Shown here: positions 26,320-38,390 of the stretch, one piece after another
Numbering within the stretch: position 1 is the stretch's first letter
Layout of the letters: the number at the start of each line of letters is the position of its first letter
Position numbers and translations under genes: made by a program
The notes under the pieces: generated by a model
The model's input: the letters and a program-made list of their open reading frames with translations, nothing else
Databases searched by the model: none
What the model was told of the DNA's origin: nothing
Source: Mucor racemosus
Lineage: Eukaryota > Mucoromycota > Mucoromycetes > Mucorales > Mucoraceae
DNA length: 64,000 bases
Direction of reading: 5' to 3'
Assembly: GCA_027405735.1 (NCBI GenBank)
Contig: JAPEHQ010000002.1
Span: 868,001 to 932,000 of the forward strand

Positions 26320-27288
26320 AAAAATTAAGGTTCGACTGTATTACTATTAATTATTCAAAGGCTTATTCTAAGTAAAGTATAAATACAACTTACAACAACG
26401 TTATTAGTCTAATAACGGATTTAAATTGAAAAGTATAATATGATACAACCGTATTCAAAAAAAGTCCATAAAATCACAAATTTAAAGGATTTATATATAA
26501 AAACACTACGGCCGACCTGTGCTGCACATTATAGTCTGATGGGTCTGTTGCACCCATTGAATAATGGCTAAAAAGATAGCAAGATGCACATGCGCACTGC
26601 AGTAAATGACGATGTTATTTACTAAAATAAAAAAATATAAAAATAAAAGCAGTAGAAATACAATTATAATCAGCTAAAGTTTTTATTACAAAAGATTTCT
26701 GAAGAGTTAAAATAATTGAAAAGTATGAGGGTATTTATAGTGATTTGGAGAACTTGGATACCATCAGGCTTGAATGGATGTATATTTAGTAATCTTCTAG
26801 TTTTGAGTACATTGTTATTGATTTGATATTTTAAGGGGTAAATTGTGTAGAGCATTGACCATAAGGGATTGAATGTCAAGTGTGACAATATCGACCTTTT
26901 GGGAAATGGTTGTTTTGTTTATTTCTGTTATATCTATTTTATGTAACCTTGATTTTTAAGGGGTAGTTTTTTATATGCTTGAATCTTATTTATATTGATA
27001 GTGCAACTTCGATATAGATGAATAGTTGACTAAATTGATATCTTGTTTATTATCATTATTGATTTGGATAGAATCCTGTTTTGATATATATGTCATTTGT
27101 GTAATTGCTTGCGCCGTGATCAAGGGTGCTATCGTCTACACGACATGTATGGTTCAAAAAGGGTATTTCATATTTTTAGCATGCGTTTGTTATTGTGTTC
27201 AATTGAAGCGTTTGTTTATTATCGTTGTTCACATTTCAAGTGGCCTCATATTTTATGAGCGACACTTGGAATTTAGGTTGTTTTATTT
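26320..27288. other. AT-rich intergenic with a shared CACTACGG motif
   Basis: No gene seen. A CACTACGGCCGACCTGTG motif at 26504 recurs as a variant at 61576, and its first 11 bases recur inverted at 55631. Open frames 26670-26888 (-) and 27026-27382 (+) are AT-rich, with no confident domain. Confidence 0.4.
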
Positions 27289-27940
27289 TTATAAAGCGTT
27301 TTTAGTATGTAATTCCACTGCACGCACAACAGAAGAAACTGCACACGAGCATAATGAAAAGCCTCTATGTGTCGAATTATAGATTCTGTCCGTGTACATG
27401 TCATTAATCCTATGTGTGCATAATAGTAGAATTGCCCATAAGTGTATAATTATTCCTACTTGTGCATAATAATGATAAAATCTGGCCATTAAGCATAATA
27501 ATGAGCTGATTGAATAGGCACAAATTGATTTGTACATGAGCATCGTGCTGTTTTCAAAATTTCATTGCATTTTTTACTGGAATGGGCTTTTAAATTACAT
27601 TTGTAAATACGTTTATATCTATAATGTTTACAGTAACAATGGTTTTTGCTCTAGCAAAAACTTAAATAACACTTACTGCTCCAATTTATATGCAAATCAA
27701 ATCTAAGGTTATACATGTTACTTTATCACGCATAAAATTTGAACAAATTAACCTTCTCCAAACTTACTATTTTGGTTTACAATTGTCAGCTGTAAAAAGA
27801 TTTGTCTTCAAGTATAGCTACGATCAAAACGATGGTCATTAGGCAAGACATTAGGTTATTCTTTTTTTTTGTTTCTATATCATTTGAAATTTTATCACTT
27901 TTCTGGAACATTTCATGGGTTTGTAGCCAATTCTAGCTTC

Positions 27941-28092
27941 CACTATGAAGAAAAAATCTCTCAATTCTCTTAATTGTGCCACATTAAGGAGAACAGGAAA
28001 ATTTTCACTGCTTATTTTTTTAAAAATTTTGTCTTATTTTTCTTAATAATGTGGCATAATTAAGGGAATTAAGGGGTTTTTTCTCCATAGTG
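27941..28092. mobile_element. CACTATG-ended MITE, 152 bases
   Basis: Bounded by imperfect inverted ends (CACTATGAAGAAAAAATCTC against CACTATGGAGAAAAAACCCC) and made largely of one long stem: the CTTAATTGTGCCACATTAAG part pairs with CTTAATAATGTGGCATAATTAAG further on. It is absent from the homologous position of repeat A at about 52150, which supports insertion. The flanks suggest a TTC duplication, not proven. Confidence 0.7.
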
Positions 28093-29370
28093 TTCTCATT
28101 GATTAGATATAAATATCATTGCCTTCGATTTGATCTAGTAATCAAGAAATACGTTCAACAATGCAGTAGTAAATGATGATATATGATCTTAAAATGCGTT
28201 TAAATGAAAATATCAGTCTTTAATATTATAGACTGCTACTTCTATTAAAAACGTTAGTTTCTTATGTTGTTAGAATGCGTATTCAGATAAAACAAAAGAA
28301 GCTTGATAATCTGATATGCCTTATCAACGGTGAATATATCCTTGGAGTATGAAAACAAAACGAGAGAAACAACACACGTAGAAAAGGATTTTTAACGCTT
28401 TACATTATTTAGCGCAATTAAAACCCTGTTAAATTACTCATTGCAGTCAATGTAAAAGCAGCATCACAACGTATGAACCATAAATTGAACAAAATATGCA
28501 ATATCTTCTGTTATCATAAAAACATACATTTTTTTAAGCAGAAAACACGTGTATCATATCATACATTCACCAAAAAATTGCAAAAGCGAGCTCGTAGAGC
28601 GACGCCGTAGTTGAGCATAGTAAGATCGAACGAGTAAGTTTCTTATAGTATGGTATACCTAAGTTTTAAATAAAAAAGCGTTTTTTTTTTTAACTTTTTT
28701 TATATTTAACCATGTCTGGCCTGAAAATTCAGACTTTTTAGCGGACATTTTTTGGGGCTCATTTCATCCTTACCAACACTCATGATTTTGATCAAAAAAA
28801 AGAAAAATCAAATTTTGATACCAAAATCGACGTTTAAATATACTACATTGTAAGAGAAAATTGTAGCCCTGACTAATACACATTTTATGAAAACTTAAGA
28901 TTAAATGTTAAGTAATAAAACTTAGTATTTTTGGCCCAAAAACGGTTTTTTGGTTAAAGGATTTTCATGTAATATTTTGCAATAAAAATGTTTATTATTT
29001 TTTATTGAGCAAATAGAGCGCTGAATTCTGCATATGTGTATATTTTTTGTTTTTATAATTGGTAGTATAATTCACTCTAGATTTGCAAAACCAGAAAAAA
29101 AAATTAAAAAATGTCAAAATTGATGATCTGGACAAAAATAATTTTCAAAATTAATATTCCGCTTATAAGCTTTGTAAGTCTTAAAAATAAGAGATTTTAT
29201 AATACTTGAGAACTTTTTCAAGAATTTACGATGCTGTATCCACTTGGTTCAAGCTTATTACTGTAAACCTTTATACATGTTAATATTGTGTGGTAGTTTA
29301 TTTGATGATAATATAGTCTTACTTTATAATTATTGCGCTAGAGGTGATTTACATTAAGTTTTAGTCTTAC

Positions 29371-29602
29371 CCCTCCTACTTCATAAACATAAACATGGCC
29401 ATCACTGGAACCTGTTGCTGCCTTTTTACCCTCTTTGTCCCAAGCCAATTTACTCATCACTGCCTTACCAAAACCAACTTAAGTAGTACTTACAAATGGT
29501 TTCTCGGTATTTGCATTCAAATCAGATAAATCAAATTGACTGGTTTCATCTACTACAGTAATATCAAACGTATCATTAGCCTGCCTCATGATGAATGTCA
29601 AT
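29371..29602 (-). pseudogene. Dynein intermediate chain WD40 fragment (copy in repeat A1)
   Basis: Minus-strand reading gives VDETSQFDLSDLNANTEKPF, then after one stop KLAWDKEGKKAATGSSDGHVYVY. This matches the C-terminal WD repeats of cytoplasmic dynein intermediate chains (family pattern: ...LWNLNxxTE-P... then ...W...G...AVGDSEG-V-VYD). The fragment starts after an intron-like TTTTAG acceptor and ends before a GTAAGA donor-like site, as if exon-derived. There is one in-frame stop, no start and no other exons, so it is a non-functional gene piece carried by the repeat. Confidence 0.6.
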
Positions 29603-29746
29603 CTAAAATCAGAAACAACCCATTGTCATAGTTATAAGCTATGAAAAGCTAGATTTTTAATAAGACAGCAATTAAATAAAAAACAAGATGATACTAATAA
29701 CATATGGTGAATATTTAACGTGTAAGTAAGTTTGATGAAGTATGTA

Positions 29747-30647
29747 ACGTGCCACCAGCTTTAAACCTGCACAAATTTTAACTTTTTTTAAGAGCTATCA
29801 ACTCACCCAAAACTAACGATACAATAAAAAAAATCCATAACAATCATTATTTAAACCTTTGTAAACAATTGTTATGGCTCGAATACTTAATTTTACTATA
29901 AAATCATTCTGTTGATAGCCCTTGAAAATAGACGGTATTTCAAAATTTAAGCTGTGTGCTCTTAGGTGAGGGTAACTTTTGAAACAAGGATACTCTGTGA
30001 CACATAACCTCCTTACCTTAAACCCAGCTTACGTAAGCAATGCGTGAAATCAGCATTTTCGCTATCAACTTTCCGAAAAATAAAGATATAATAAATCAGA
30101 GCCATAACAATCATTATTTAAACCTTTGTGAACAATTGTTATGACTTTAATAGTTATTTTTATTATAAAATCATTTTACTGATACCCAAAGTACCATTGC
30201 GAATGCAATTGGATCAAAATGTACTGTGGTGCTGCCAAGAGGGAAGCTCGTTTGCGATGTGACTATACATTCAAGTCTCTGGAGAAAAACATCCATTCTT
30301 TTCTGGATACCTCTGGTAACCTGACTCAAATCAGACATTATTTCAGAAGGTCGATGGACTACATCGAAGCTTATAGCAAATGTAGAGAAGTTGTCCAAGA
30401 AGTTAAGAAATTTGTCAAAAAAAATATTTATCTCATAGAAAACTTAGAATTCCTAAAGATTTGTTATAAAAATAAAATGTTTGTTTAAACTTATTATACT
30501 TCTCAATCTCCCAAATAACAAATGAGCTACATTATCTGCCATGAGATGCCTCCAAAAAAAATATATATATTGAAATAGCGGAGTTCCAAAATAAATAAAA
30601 ATTGAAACAAAATTAAAGTTTACACAGATTTAAAGCTGGTGGCACGT
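29747..30647. mobile_element. 901-base TA-flanked element, copy 1
   Basis: Ends are inverted repeats (ACGTGCCACCAGCTTTAAA, 19 bases) flanked on each side by TA (29745-29746 and 30648-30649), as expected of a Tc1/mariner-type or similar element. It is nearly identical to 60386-61286; I found one base difference (about 29955). The left half holds a duplicated hairpin segment (CCATAACAATCATTATTTAA ... ATTGTTATGG). The right half holds a less AT-rich segment with open frames on both strands (30219-30488 +, 30171-30398 -). No complete transposase is present, so it is non-autonomous. Confidence 0.8.
30219..30488 (+). CDS. Hypothetical 89-residue ORF inside the 901-base element
   Basis: Opens with MYCGAAKREARLRCDYTFKS and is rich in basic and aromatic residues (IRHYFRRSMDYIEAYSKCRE). 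Its base composition is clearly less AT-rich than the rest of the element, which suggests a piece of former coding DNA. The same ORF lies at 60858-61127. The opposite strand is also open for 75 codons, so the coding strand is uncertain. The family is not recognised. A transposase C-terminal remnant or a captured host exon are both possible. Confidence 0.3.
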   Translation: MYCGAAKREARLRCDYTFKSLEKNIHSFLDTSGNLTQIRHYFRRSMDYIEAYSKCREVVQEVKKFVKKNIYLIENLEFLKICYKNKMFV

Positions 30648-30649
30648 TA

Positions 30650-31590
30650 GCTGGGTTCCAAAATTGATTTGAAAAAACAATAGAAAAATGATTTAAAAAA
30701 CAAAATCGTTTAATGGCTCATGAACTGCAAAATAAAGCGAGATACTGCATTGAATGTTTTTTGTACAGTTTTGAATCCTGCATCCAGCAAAATAAAATCC
30801 ATACAAATGCTTCACATTAAATTTTGCGTAAATGCGATTGAAAATTTGAAGGTTTTTTTGAATATACACATCACTTCCATAAGCATATTTTAAATATAAG
30901 TAATGGCAATAATGCGCAAAAAAATTACCTATCGATTAAGCCATTGCTAAAACTTCTAGTTGCAATTTTCGTAGAGAAAATGAGATTTTCGTTAATTTTT
31001 TTTTCAAACCCAGAATTTGGGATGAGGGTATACAGGGCGAAAACTGAAGCTAGAAGCAAGGTATTCTTTTTTTACCCGTTTTTGAGGATATCTCCACGAA
31101 AAATTAATATTTTAAGAAGAAATAAATTGAATCCAATAGATGTCAATGAGATCTATGATATAAGTATAAAAAAATGCTGTTCAATTTAACGAATATTTTG
31201 AAACCTACTACAGAAATGCCAAAAAAAATGAAAAAAAAGCATAAGTGGCCAAAAATTTTTCATACTCAAATATGTTGTAGAGGACTTTAAAACAAGTAAG
31301 TTTTATTATTAAGAAGTGTTTGTATAGCTTAATGTTTTGCAGAGTTACGAAGGTTCAAAGATTTTAGTTTTAGCAATAAAATACCTGTAAAAATCTGAAA
31401 CATTAACACAAAAAAAATTATACCAACTGCTAGAGATAGGATATTTTCAAAAACGCGTTTTTGAATTAAAGCTGCACATCTCAGGTACATTGGCATATAA
31501 ATTTTTTTGGTGCTATTTACTGAAAAAAAAAAGTTGAGCAGAGATGAACAGTGGGTCCCAGTTTTTAAGAAAAAAGCAGTGAATCTTACC
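30650..31590 (-). repeat. R1 repeat family, copy d (inverted)
   Basis: Starts abruptly at the TA after the 901-base element, inside the family sequence (GCTGGGTTCCAAAATTG), and runs to the GTGGGTCCCAGTTTTTAAG end block. The conserved open frame of the family is present as 30944-31189 (+), with the RISPRKINIL core. Confidence 0.65.
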
Positions 31591-32033
31591 TTTTTCCGAG
31601 TTTTTTGTGAGATTTAGCATAATCCAGCCAATTTAAATCTATTTGCTGTGTCTTAAGATATAGCCTACAAAGTGGCAGGTATGTGATTAGTTATAAAAAG
31701 GTGGCACGCTTTGATCTTGAAGATGGGCTATTTTGAAAACTTAATTTTTCTCAAGGGAGTGCGTACAAAAAATTATTAAATAGTTTCTTTATTAATTGAT
31801 TTATAGAAAATTGAGCACTGTAACAGGCATATGTAGCTCACGAAAGCACACATACTCTGAGAAAATAGAGGAATATGCAAGTATGACATTCAACCCTCGA
31901 AGTTTATTATATGCGCTCTGTTATTGACTCTCAAATGGCACGTTTTTGGGTAAAATGGAAATATCCGTAGTTAGGGTTATCGCCAATTGCAACGAATTTC
32001 TCTACATTTTGCACTACAATGTGCAAATGCTGT

Positions 32034-32073
<40 letters not shown>

Positions 32074-32099
32074 GATCTTTTAATGATAAATATATAATT
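31591..32099. other. 3' flank of the TBC gene with a long A-tract
   Basis: No gene seen. An uninterrupted A-tract of about 30 bases starts at 32041, so the TBC transcript would have a U-tract about 30 bases after its stop. It could be the tail of an old retroposed sequence on the plus strand, but nothing upstream is recognised. Confidence 0.4.
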
Positions 32100-34231
32100 T
32101 TAGCGATGCATAGAACTTAGTTTTTGAGCTTCATGTAGTTTCTGTTTCATCATTTCATAATCATTTTCGCTTTCAGCATATTTAAGCTTCATATCAATCA
32201 ACAGTGTTTCTAGTTCTGATAATCTGTCTTCTAACATTGAATTTGTATCCACCAAACGAGCATTGTATTGTGCCAGTTCATCAAATTGCTTTTGCCGTTC
32301 ATCATCCATACAGGTTTTGATTTTGACCATTTCAGCCTTCATCACCGCCAGCTCATGCTTCAATTGTTGATTTTCAGCATCTAAACTCGCCATTGACATT
32401 TTAGAACTAATGACTTGCTGTGCAATGTCTTGATGCTCTTTTTCTAGTGTTTTGTACGATGATTTAAGTTTCTTAATTTGATCTTGTAGATCAATGTTCT
32501 CTCGTCGAATGTTATCTTCTATGGACCGCATCTTGGCTTCCTTGGCTGCTTCTGCTTGATATTGTTTTGATAACTTCGCAAGCTGTCTCAATGAAATGTC
32601 AAAACTGTAAGCATCTTGAACAAAGTCGTAAGCATTATCCTACCAATACCAGATTAATAAATTAAGCATTTCTTTTATAAAAAAATGACCAACAAATACT
32701 TTGTATGCATCAAAAATTGATCCAGAAAAGAATTCTAGTAGCGATTCGAATTCAAGACTAAGAATAACTTGCTGATTCTTTTTAATGAGAGCAAGTGCGA
32801 AATTTAAAATAATGTGAGATCCTTCCACAAACAATAAATCAAATACTCGGTATACAAGATCTAGAGGACATCGATAGGCAAATAAAGTCATAAACCATTG
32901 TGAAGCATACATAGTAGGTACGACACCTTGTGCATCTAAATGGCGATGAACTTGAGGCAGATGCAGTTGTAATAATTGATCAAATTGATACATATGTTCA
33001 TGCAATTTTTCCATTTCTGGTGTGAAATGCCCTCTTAAATTATAATGACCCATCAATTTCAACAAAACGCAAAAAGCTGCCTCATCAGGCATCTATCAGA
33101 AATTGATCAGAAACACATCCACCCTTGACTTTGTATTTACCACTTACATGCAGTAATAAAACACCCACTACAAAATGAAGGCCTTGGCAATAACCTACAT
33201 GCTCATCAAATAAGCTATAAGCTTTGATTACATTAAAAAGCATTTCTTGACCCTCTCCATCTTTATCTTTAAAATAAGGCAGGGTAGGAAATGTGCGTGG
33301 TAAATCTCTGCGGATTAATTTTTCATGCGGACTTGTTCGATCAAGTAGCTCACGGTATTCGTTTTCAACCAAATCACTATCCGTTTCAGAATTGGAAAAT
33401 ATGCGCCATAACTTGCCTCTTAATTGTGATGGGATACCGATACTGATTAGTAATCGAAACTTGCTATGTTCTGTTCGATTAACACGATCAAAATCAGAAA
33501 TCACAGATGACCAGAATTCTACCAAATGTAATTTAGATATTTTGATTTGATCAGCAAAGCTAATAATTTTTACCCCAATCGATATCTCCCCTCGATGATT
33601 GCTCTCTTAGTTGCTCCAAGTTGTGTGATGTTTCTTCTTGCAATTGTGCTTGTTTGGAAGAGTTTTGATAACCTGATCTCGTAAATTTTGATAATAACAA
33701 ATCGTAATAACTTGTTGTACTTGGAGTAGGACTATGCGTTGATCTGTTGGTGTTATTGTCATTCTCAGATGATGATGTCGTTGTCGTGTTTGATCCTAAT
33801 TTTTCTATGCTAGATATCATTTGCCAATCTTCATTATTATTATTATGGGATGTCAAGTCGGTTGATAGGGTTTCGGCATTATCTGTGTTATCCGTTGCTA
33901 CGTTACTACTATTCGTTGCAATGGGTTCCGTTTCTTTGACATCCTGCTGTTGTGTAACAATGGGTATCGTACTATTATTATCGTCTTGTGAAGATATAGA
34001 CAAATGCGGTGTATCAGAGCTATTTTTTGTACTAGCAGCATCTTCAAATTCATCCTCATCCGAATCGCTTGTATCAGATTCATGATCAGATTTTACCTGA
34101 ACTGTAAAGCCAAAATGGTCAACATATTCCGGTTTTTCCGGATCCAATAAAGCTTCATCTACGACATTTAAATCAAAATCAGTGACAACCGGCTTTACTG
34201 CTGTAGGTTTCGAAGTTGAAGAAGTATTCAT
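32100..34231 (-). CDS. TBC-domain Rab GTPase-activating protein (Gyp5/EVI5-like)
   Basis: Predicted Rab-GAP in secretory or endocytic traffic. Exons on the minus strand are 34231-33574, 33518-33148, 33092-32700 and 32639-32100, giving 653 residues. Residues 1-215 are acidic and Ser/Thr/Asn-rich (disordered). TBC domain: IDWEFW at the exon 1/2 join, GIPSQLRGKLW (248-258), RRDLPRTFP with arginine finger R294, YCQG with glutamine finger Q331, then MPDEAAFCVLLKLM. Both catalytic fingers are present, so it should be active. The last ~170 residues are coiled coil, as in Gyp5 and EVI5. The start is the ATG at 34231. An in-frame extension upstream would need a TTG start and is rejected. The gene runs in tandem with, and downstream of, atg15. 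Confidence 0.92.
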
Positions 34232-34582
34232 GGTTGTGAGTAAAACAGAAAAAGAGAAAAAAAAGGAGCTAACGCACAATTATAAAAGCATGTTAATAAA
34301 ATCCAGTGTCATTACTTGATTGTTGTGTGACTTTAAGACGTAAGTTTACATAACTCAGTTGCATCTTTCTTTGTGAAAAAGGTCAAATTAATTTTGCATT
34401 GGATGTAAAATTGCAGAAACCTTTGAAATTAGGTTGTTCATATTGAACAAAGATTATTTTAAATCAAGAAATAAAGGAGTGATTTACACTGAAAAATGCG
34501 TCTTTATGATGATCATGTTTCAAATATAAAGCACACTTGCATTGTTGTGTACAAAACACAGATTAAAATTTATTTAGAACGA
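34232..34582. other. Spacer between atg15 and the TBC gene
   Basis: About 350 AT-rich bases holding the 3' UTR of atg15 and the promoter of the TBC gene. No gene seen. Confidence 0.4.
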
Positions 34583-36124
34583 TCAATTTGTACTTGTCCA
34601 TGGATCGGTTGGTGGATTTGGAGGATGACTAGTAGTGCTAGTTTCAGTGTTGGTAGTACTTGTAGTAGTGTCACTACTTGTGCTACTGCTGCTACTACTA
34701 CTTAAAGGATAATCATCTCTATCATCATAATATTCCCATAGTCCACAATCTTCGCAATCTTCATCTGGTACACAATTAGGCAAAGGGAAATCTTCCGGCT
34801 TTTTCAAGATATTTTCAATCACATCTCTAACTCGATGTGATCTTATATCTACTTTCCATCCATTATCATTTACTGTATCCCAAACGCACACTTTTCCTGT
34901 GTGGCAACGAGTTTCCATAGCATAGCCACCATACCAGCAACTGCTTGAAGGGCCCTGAATTCGATACTTTAATATAATATATATATAATCAATAATTCCA
35001 AACTTACGGTACAAACACCAACAAAAATAGGATCAGCAGTGTGACCGAAATGCCAAAGAGGCATATTCTTAGCTACAGCACCATTTGGCAAATGCAATCT
35101 TGAAGATGCCAATCTGTCTCCAGGTATCTCAAATGTTACAGTAGGGATTCCATAAGTCAATCCCACTAAACTCGCAACTCCACCGCCTAAAGAATGGCCT
35201 GTAATCCAAATAGTGCTATTTTCATATTGTTTCTGCACATCCTCGATAATATTCAACGCATTGTCGTAATATAGTTCTGATTTTTGGATATTTTTCTGTA
35301 AACAGCTATTTTCACATTTGTATTCATTTCCTTGATAACAATTACAGACAGGAGACCAAGCACGGCTAATCCTTGCACAGCAACAAGAAAAAAGTATATT
35401 GTCATTGATTTTATCCTTTTCCCCTGTTGGACCACCAGTCCACAAACCTGCGCTAGTTCCCTTAATACTAAGCACAATCAATTTATCATCTTCATCTGCA
35501 AAAATGTGACCCCGTATGCCATCTGACTCCCATCCAAATGAGCTATTCTGTTTATATAATAATGAATATTAGCGATACGTATAAACCTAAAATATTGCCT
35601 ATTACCAGTTGCCAAGGTGCGCCAAGATCATACCATTCCGTGTTATTCAAATTGATATCCAAGTAGGCATTGTTAGTCATCATAGCTAAAGCCATAATCG
35701 AAGGTCTGTGCGTGACATCAGGTACAAGACCAATAGTTGATTCTAAATACATGGGCCTTATACGGTTATTCCATCTAGCAAATGTGCCATATTCTCTTTG
35801 TGAGACTAGCTCATTTATATCCGCAGCGACGGGCCTATCCATAACGGAAAATGTACCTTGTAAAGTATATGTAGTGTCCTGTGCATGATTGACAGTTATT
35901 TCATCGTCTTGGATGTCTATTTTTCGAAAAAGATTGGGAATGGGTCCATGCGCTGAAGCATGGTGGTATATTGTCTTTAACTTTAGGGTATTTACTGGTT
36001 TATGAGAGGGAAGAAAGGGTATCTGTATATTAAGTGCCTGAATACAGGATATGGCAAATAGTGACATTAGTAGCAAATACATTTGTAGAGTAGAATGCAT
36101 TCTACTCAATTTTAAGTGTATCAT
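34583..36124 (-). CDS. ATG15: Autophagy lipase Atg15
   Basis: Class 3 lipase that breaks down autophagic and multivesicular bodies in the vacuole. Exons on the minus strand are 36124-35606, 35547-35008 and 34954-34583, giving 476 residues. There is an N-terminal signal anchor (residues ~14-30, MYLLLMSLFAISCIQAL). Nucleophile elbow GHSLGGG has S292, the acid is D345 in HFGHTADPI, and the base is H393 in IRSHRV. Atg15-specific features are the Cys-rich insert (SCCCARISRAWSPVCNC), GPSSSCWYGGYAMETRCHTG, and DCEDCGLWEY near the C-terminus, followed by a Ser/Thr/Pro tail. The third-exon acceptor at 34955 is preferred because it restores the family GVC-GPSSSC spacing; an acceptor 12 bases upstream is also in frame. 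An alternative start is M9. Confidence 0.95.
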
Positions 36125-37412
36125 GATTTTGGGAAAGGTTTTATATTGGTGTAGAAAAAAAGGGATTGATAAAGAGTTTTATAATGCGGTTCTTCCGTTA
36201 CAATTATATTTACCGCTTTGAGTGTAACACGAATAATGATGGGGTTCATCATAAATATTGAGCAATCTTATGTCACGTGTATTCTTTACACATATTTGGA
36301 TCATGTTTATTTTGACTTTCTGATAACTATTTACATAGAAGCTGTTGAACATTATGCTTAGTATGTTCTATTGCATCTACGTGTAGTAAAATATATGGGA
36401 AAGAAGGGGTTGGCTTTTAGAAAGCCGTTTTTTGTATGCAGCTTTTTCATGATCCGTTTGATGACTTCCGATCAAAATTCTATTTTTAAAGAGTTTTTTT
36501 CCCAATATCTCAAGTTAATACAAACTTGATCTAGCTATTTAAATTTAAGCACTAGCATCTGGGGTATCTTTCTATATTTTTTGTTTTCCAACAAGACCCT
36601 TGAAACCTAAATGCAAAGCCAAATGTTTACTTGGTATCAATCTTAATTTTGAATAGGCGATCTTTTTGCATGCTTGTGACACAGCATCCAGAAAAAAGTT
36701 CCTATGTACAAGAGATGGCACAATAAAATATTCCGCGAGTCAGGAACCGTCAATATGTCAATATGATATCTTTTCACAACACTTTTCTAATAGTTGAGCT
36801 TCAACAAATATGACAGTTGACTGATTGATATTATTCAAAATTGGGAAAAAACAAATCTAGATGTAAGATAAACTTTTGTTTGCTATTTGCTTGAATTTAT
36901 GACACACAAAGTTTCAACATGAAAGAACGGTTATCATTTCAATTTTGATATAATCACAACTGAAATCGGAGAAACTCCACTTGTCAATTTGTTCTGATCA
37001 CTTGCAAGCATTTTATATGAATCAAAAACCACTTTTTCATGTTACAATCATCATCTCATATCCATCAACAAATATCTTGTTTACAACAACTAAAAAGCCT
37101 ATAAAAACTTCCTACTTTTTGGTTTTCTAATAACCTTTTTTTTTTTTTTTTCATTGCCTCTCAATTGCATAAACACACAAACAAATATCTAAAAGATATA
37201 CAGTTTATATAATAAATAGTAATCGAAAAAAAAAGAAAGCAAACTGTTTGGCATTATATAGACAAACAACATATACATTTTAATACAAGAAAAAAAAAGA
37301 AATTGTTCACAAAAAATCAATCAAAACATTTCTTTCTCTTTTCCCTTTCTCTCTCCCTCTCTCGCTCTTTCTCTTTTATATATCTCCTTCCAGTAGAACT
37401 TAATCTTGTATA
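36125..37412. promoter_or_regulatory. Divergent promoter region, atg15 / Zn2Cys6 factor
   Basis: About 1.29 kb without a gene between two divergent genes. For the plus-strand gene there is a TATA-like CTATAAAAA near 37099 and a long pyrimidine tract (about 37330-37378, CTTTCTCTTTTCCC type) just before the ATG, likely in the 5' UTR. No specific operator was recognised. Confidence 0.4.

Positions 37413-38390
<978 letters not shown>

Larger units (their letters stand above)
27289..29744 (+). repeat. Repeat A, copy 1 (left part of the family)
   Basis: About 2.4 kb colinear with 51415-53812. It begins in a GTGCATAA-rich 250-base block and ends where the 901-base element starts. Compared with the 51.4 kb copy it carries an extra 152-base MITE. 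It contains a minus-strand dynein intermediate chain fragment. Similarity is high (many 20-50 base perfect blocks, best from 28700 to 29300). Confidence 0.75.

Noticed and set aside
26670..26888. Possible LINE-type protein remnant (minus strand)
   Set aside because: A vague resemblance only; no motif that I could name, and the frame is short and AT-rich.
31971..31980. TTAGGGTTAT as telomeric repeat
   Set aside because: A single chance occurrence; no tandem array.
32041..32072. A-tract as a poly(A) tail of a retroposed gene
   Set aside because: No recognisable transcript sequence lies upstream and no target duplication was found; left as a simple tract.
33519..33573. Apparent frameshift between the two halves of the TBC gene
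   Set aside because: A 55-base GT...AG intron restores the family sequence IDWEFW, so there is no frameshift.
34232..34279. In-frame upstream extension of the TBC protein
   Set aside because: Would start at TTG; the ATG at 34231 is the first standard start.
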